Origin: Chryseobacterium sp. MYb264
GTDB lineage: Bacteria > Bacteroidota > Bacteroidia > Flavobacteriales > Weeksellaceae
Direction of reading: 5' to 3'
NCBI RefSeq assembly: GCF_035974275.1
Contig: NZ_CP142422.1
Span: 3,782,001 to 3,846,000 of the forward strand
DNA length: 64,000 bases
Positions 61,292 through 64,000 of the stretch are shown piece by piece. The stretch's first letter is position 1, and each line of letters opens with the position of its first letter. The notes under the pieces are model-generated. The model searched no databases. It saw only the letters and a program-made list of their open reading frames with translations, and was not told the origin of the DNA. The translations under genes and the position numbers were made by a program.

Positions 61292-61322
61292 AATCGGCTT
61301 CTCCGGAAAGGAGAAGCCGATT
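61292..61322 (-). terminator. Strong terminator of the lipoprotein gene
   Basis: AATCGGCTTCTCC-GGAAA-GGAGAAGCCGATT, a perfect 13-bp stem 25 bp past the stop at 61348. On the minus strand TTTTGTTAATCC follows. Confidence 0.85.
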
Positions 61323-61347
61323 GATAGGTATGTGTGATTGATTTGGT

Positions 61348-61740
61348 TTAGCGTGTACAGTTGGCAGTCCAGGTTCGGCCGTCTTTTGTATAAAATATTT
61401 TAAGCTCGTTATTATCAATTCTGATATAGGAGGTTCCGTTGGAGCCAATCATGATCAGGGTATGATCTCCCTGTTTTTCAAATTCTATGCCATTTAGATC
61501 CGGAATGCCGTCTGAGAAAGCAAAATTATACTTTGTCCCACTGGCAATTTTCGTTACAAATACGCTCCCGTTATCTTTTGTAACAGTTGTAGAATCGTCT
61601 GTATAGGAAACACTTCCTTTATACGTTCCGGCAAAAAAATCGTTGTTGGTAGGGTCATCATCATTGCTGCATGATGAGAGGGTGCTGATCATAAAGCAGA
61701 TTAGGGCGAACAGCCCCAGAATTTTGATTGTTTTTTTCAT
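61348..61740 (-). CDS. Small lipoprotein, unknown function
   Basis: 130 residues. The signal ends in the lipobox LSSC (Cys24), followed by SNDDD, an acidic start typical of Bacteroidetes surface-exposed lipoproteins. The rest looks like a small beta domain (FFAGTYKGSVSYTDDS, DHTLIMIGSNGTSYIRI, LKIFYTKDGRTWTANC). A Cys near the C-terminus is left unpaired after lipidation. No family is recognised. Confidence 0.7.
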   Translation of the reverse strand: MKKTIKILGLFALICFMISTLSSCSNDDDPTNNDFFAGTYKGSVSYTDDSTTVTKDNGSVFVTKIASGTKYNFAFSDGIPDLNGIEFEKQGDHTLIMIGSNGTSYIRIDNNELKIFYTKDGRTWTANCTR

Positions 61741-62377
61741 AATATTAAATTTCGTTATGTTGGTACATTCTAGTTTTCAAACAATATGCCACTGTGCTGA
61801 GACTTTGAAATTTTAACTTTTAATTAAAAAAAATAGTTAAAAATCAATATTTAGCGAGAGTTTAAGGATCAGTTTCAAAACTTGGGGAGAAATTGTTTAG
61901 ATGTATTTTTTGCCACGAATGCACGAATACTTTTTATTTCCCACAGATCGCAGATAGTGCTGTTTCTGTTGGTTTTTCGCAAAGTCGCAAAGATATTTTT
62001 TAATACTTTATGTTTTTAAGACGCAAGGATTTTATCAAAGATAAAATTGAAGGCTGCATATTATCGCCACGAATGCACGAATATTCTTACTTCCCACAGA
62101 TCGTACGGATTTTCACAGATGATATCGTTGATTTTCTTTGCTTATCTTTTCCGGTCTTTTATAGGTAGAACGGTTTGGTGAGACTTAAAACGGGAGTTGT
62201 CAAAAAAAATGGGTTGGCTTCGTGTTCAATATGTAAAGTGTAAGGAAAAGAATCTGTATCATTTGCAAAATCTGCGAGCGCAAAAAATTTCATCTTATAG
62301 TATCTACACTTTTTTGCCTACTCCCCAACTTTTGTACTTGATCCGAGTTTAAAGAATTTTAGCCTGCTTTAAAGAAA
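61741..62377. repeat. Gene-free stretch with direct repeats
   Basis: About 640 bp. GCCACGAATGCACGAATA followed by TTCCCACAGATCG occurs twice, at 61912-61953 and 62066-62103. Between them is a CGCAAAG(A/T)CGCAAAGAT and AGACGCAAGGATTTT block akin to the ends of the repeat at 22473-22643. None of the short frames here has a credible start. These are dispersed intergenic repeat types, apparently in a nested cluster. Confidence 0.6.
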
Positions 62378-62404
62378 AAAGCTTCGAATTGATTTCGAAG
62401 CTTT
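62378..62404. terminator. Hairpin upstream of mfd
   Basis: AAAGCTTCGAA and TTCGAAGCTTT form a perfect 11-bp stem with a 5-base loop. A-runs precede it. It is far from any stop codon, so it may end transcription from the repeat region or be a palindromic repeat. Confidence 0.5.
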
Positions 62405-62568
62405 GGTGAATTTTAAATTAAATATTTAGAAGTGTTATTTAAAACAGGATATAATTAATGTCGTTATTATTTACATACGGGGTTATCCGCTGTTTTGTAA
62501 TTTATTAGGCATAAAAGTATGAAATTTATTCAATTATTAGAGATTTATTTTAAATAATTTTTGTTTTG

Positions 62569-62576
62569 TATCTTTG
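62569..62576 (+). promoter_or_regulatory. -7 box (TATCTTTG) of mfd
   Basis: An exact TAnnTTTG, 63 bp before the mfd ATG at 62640. Confidence 0.5.
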
Positions 62577-62639
62577 TAGAGACCAAACGGTTTCGGAAAA
62601 CTCCCGAAATCGCTTTTGTCGTTTATATCATCATTACGT

Positions 62640-64000
62640 ATGCAGTTAAAAACCATCAGTGAAAAGTTTCTTCCTGAAATTCTTAAAAAAGAGTTCGGAG
62701 CCGAGATTTTTGTCCAGCTTGAAAAAAATGATCATATTTCTGTAAAAGGAAGTGCGGGATCTGCCGTTTCCCTTTTTACAGCAGAGCTTTTTCTTAGCCA
62801 TAAGAAAAATGTGCTGTATTTGGTGGACGAAAAAGAAGATGCACTCTATGCCAATACAGAAATGGAAGATTTGTTGGGAAAGGAAAAAGTTCTTTATTTT
62901 CCGGCTACCCATCTGGATCCTTACCAGGTAGAAAAAACTCAGAATGCCAATCTGGTTCTGAGGACTGAGGTTTTAAACAAAATTACATCCGAAAGATCGC
63001 CTAAAGTGATTGTTGCCTATGCGGGAGCATTGTCTGAGAAGGTATTAAAAAAGGAAGATTTCCGTGCTATTTCACATCATATTAAAGTCGGCGACCAGCT
63101 TGACTTTGATTTTGTTGATGAACTGCTGAATCATTATCATTTTGGGCAGACAGATTTCGTATCTGAACCGGGTGAGTTTTCTGTACGGGGCGGAATTGTA
63201 GATGTTTTCTCGTATTCCAACGAAAAACCTTATCGAATCACTTTTTTTGGAAATGAAGTGGAAAGTATTAAAACATTTGATATTGAATCTCAACTTTCCA
63301 TTGATAAAGTAAATGAGCTGCAATTGGTATCCAATATGAATTTTTCGGTAACAGGATCGAGGGTTTCTCTGCTTCAGTTATTGCCAGAAGACAGTTTTGT
63401 CGTCTCAAAAAACGGAATGTTGGGCATGCATAAAATTAAGGCCTTCTATGAAAAAGCCCTTGAAAAATATGAGACTTTAAATAAAGATATTGCCCATCGC
63501 CGTCCTCAGGAATTATTTATTTCAGATCAGGAGTTTTTATTTGATTATAAGAAATTCAAAACCGTGGATTTCGGGACCGTTGAAATTGAGGGGCTGATTG
63601 AGCTTACCCCCATTGTTTTTAATCAGACGGCTCAGCCTTCTTTCCATAAAAACTTTGAATTATTGATTCAGGATCTTGAAGACAGGCAGGAAGAAGGGTT
63701 TGCTACCTGGATCTCTTTTTCCACTGAAAAGCAAAAGGAAAGACTGGAGTCTATTTTTGAGGAACTCAAACATGAGCTACCGTTTAAAAGCTTTAAATCT
63801 GAGCTTCACGAAGGGTTTTTAGATCTTGATCACAAATTGCTGGTGTATACGGATCATCAGATTTTTGACCGTTACCAGAGGTATAAAGCAAAAAATACGT
63901 TTGCGAAGTCAGAACAGCTGACTCTTAAAGACCTGATGTCATTAAAAGTAGGAGACTATATCGCCCATATCGATCACGGCATCGGCAAATTCATGGGATT
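62640..64000 (+). CDS. mfd: Transcription-repair coupling factor Mfd, N-terminal part
   Basis: The frame from ATG at 62640 stays open to the window edge (453 codons), so the 3' part with the helicase motor is missing. The UvrB-like N-terminal region is clear: FFPATHLDPYQ-like YFPATHLDPYQVEKTQNAN, then PGEFSVRGGIVDVFSYSNE and ITFFGNEVESIKTFD. The last residues, VGDYIAHIDHGIGKFMG, begin the RNA-polymerase-interacting domain. Mfd removes stalled polymerase and recruits UvrA to lesions. The family call is firm. Confidence 0.95.
   Translation, partial: MQLKTISEKFLPEILKKEFGAEIFVQLEKNDHISVKGSAGSAVSLFTAELFLSHKKNVLYLVDEKEDALYANTEMEDLLGKEKVLYFPATHLDPYQVEKTQNANLVLRTEVLNKITSERSPKVIVAYAGALSEKVLKKEDFRAISHHIKVGDQLDFDFVDELLNHYHFGQTDFVSEPGEFSVRGGIVDVFSYSNEKPYRITFFGNEVESIKTFDIESQLSIDKVNELQLVSNMNFSVTGSRVSLLQLLPEDSFVVSKNGMLGMHKIKAFYEKALEKYETLNKDIAHRRPQELFISDQEFLFDYKKFKTVDFGTVEIEGLIELTPIVFNQTAQPSFHKNFELLIQDLEDRQEEGFATWISFSTEKQKERLESIFEELKHELPFKSFKSELHEGFLDLDHKLLVYTDHQIFDRYQRYKAKNTFAKSEQLTLKDLMSLKVGDYIAHIDHGIGKFMG

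Noticed and set aside
61227..61448. Possible small protein past the second mobile element
   Set aside because: It overlaps the lipoprotein gene and its perfect terminator on the same strand in another frame, with no signal or domain.
62646..62912. Minus-strand frame opposite the start of mfd
   Set aside because: It is antisense to strongly conserved Mfd codons; the plus-strand frame from 62640 to the edge is the real gene.

Overview
The window looks like a chromosome segment of a Flavobacteriia bacterium close to Chryseobacterium (Weeksellaceae). Grounds for this are low-GC DNA, many TAnnTTTG -7 promoter boxes (the Bacteroidetes type), signal peptides ending in Q, type IX secretion (T9SS) type B sorting domains, TonB-dependent receptors, a dimeric eukaryote-like glycyl-tRNA synthetase, and intergenic repeat families of the kind that litter these genomes. 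No rRNA, tRNA, CRISPR array or intact transposase was found.

Layout. 1-6.6 kb: the 3' part of a DnaE-family polymerase gene, then an ECF sigma / anti-sigma / outer-membrane-protein operon holding a chimeric gene remnant, then a serine hydrolase. 6.6-12.6 kb: glyQS and truC flank an AT-rich accessory island with a polymorphic toxin (C-terminal papain-like Tox-PL domain), an Imm35-like immunity protein and a secreted-protein gene killed by a stop at codon 3. 12.8-21.2 kb: pyrD, a DUF445 protein, msrB, an L,D-transpeptidase, a two-component system and a divergent porin-Dabb-cupin operon. 21.2-28.4 kb: a TlpA-like protein, a serine hydrolase, an XRE regulator, fabF, a thioesterase with a TetR regulator and its operator, OsmC, and an AraC regulator. 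28.5-34.8 kb: a probable metal (copper?) locus made of a TonB receptor with two HMA domains, an 8-bp tandem repeat, a Cys-rich small protein and a lipoprotein with three His/Cys repeats, followed by an RprXY-like two-component system. 35-44.2 kb: an SRPBCC protein, a CDF transporter with a Cys-rich tail, asd, a four-helix membrane protein, a TonB receptor, and nadC/nadB with a nitroreductase. 44.3-56.5 kb: four large T9SS cell-surface proteins in two pairs on either side of rnhA-dnaB. 56.6-64 kb: an MFS exporter, a lipoprotein, a GH3-family adenylating enzyme, small secreted proteins and the 5' part of mfd.

How the parts work together. Three regulatory modules sit next to their probable targets: sigma/anti-sigma with a barrel protein, a two-component system divergent from the porin operon, and TetR with the thioesterase. 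The metal locus combines outer-membrane uptake with exported Cys/His-rich proteins. The toxin and immunity genes are two bases apart and form a competition module. Two 192-bp copies of a non-coding mobile element (about 96% identical, 11 kb apart) and several REP-like families account for most of the gene-free DNA.
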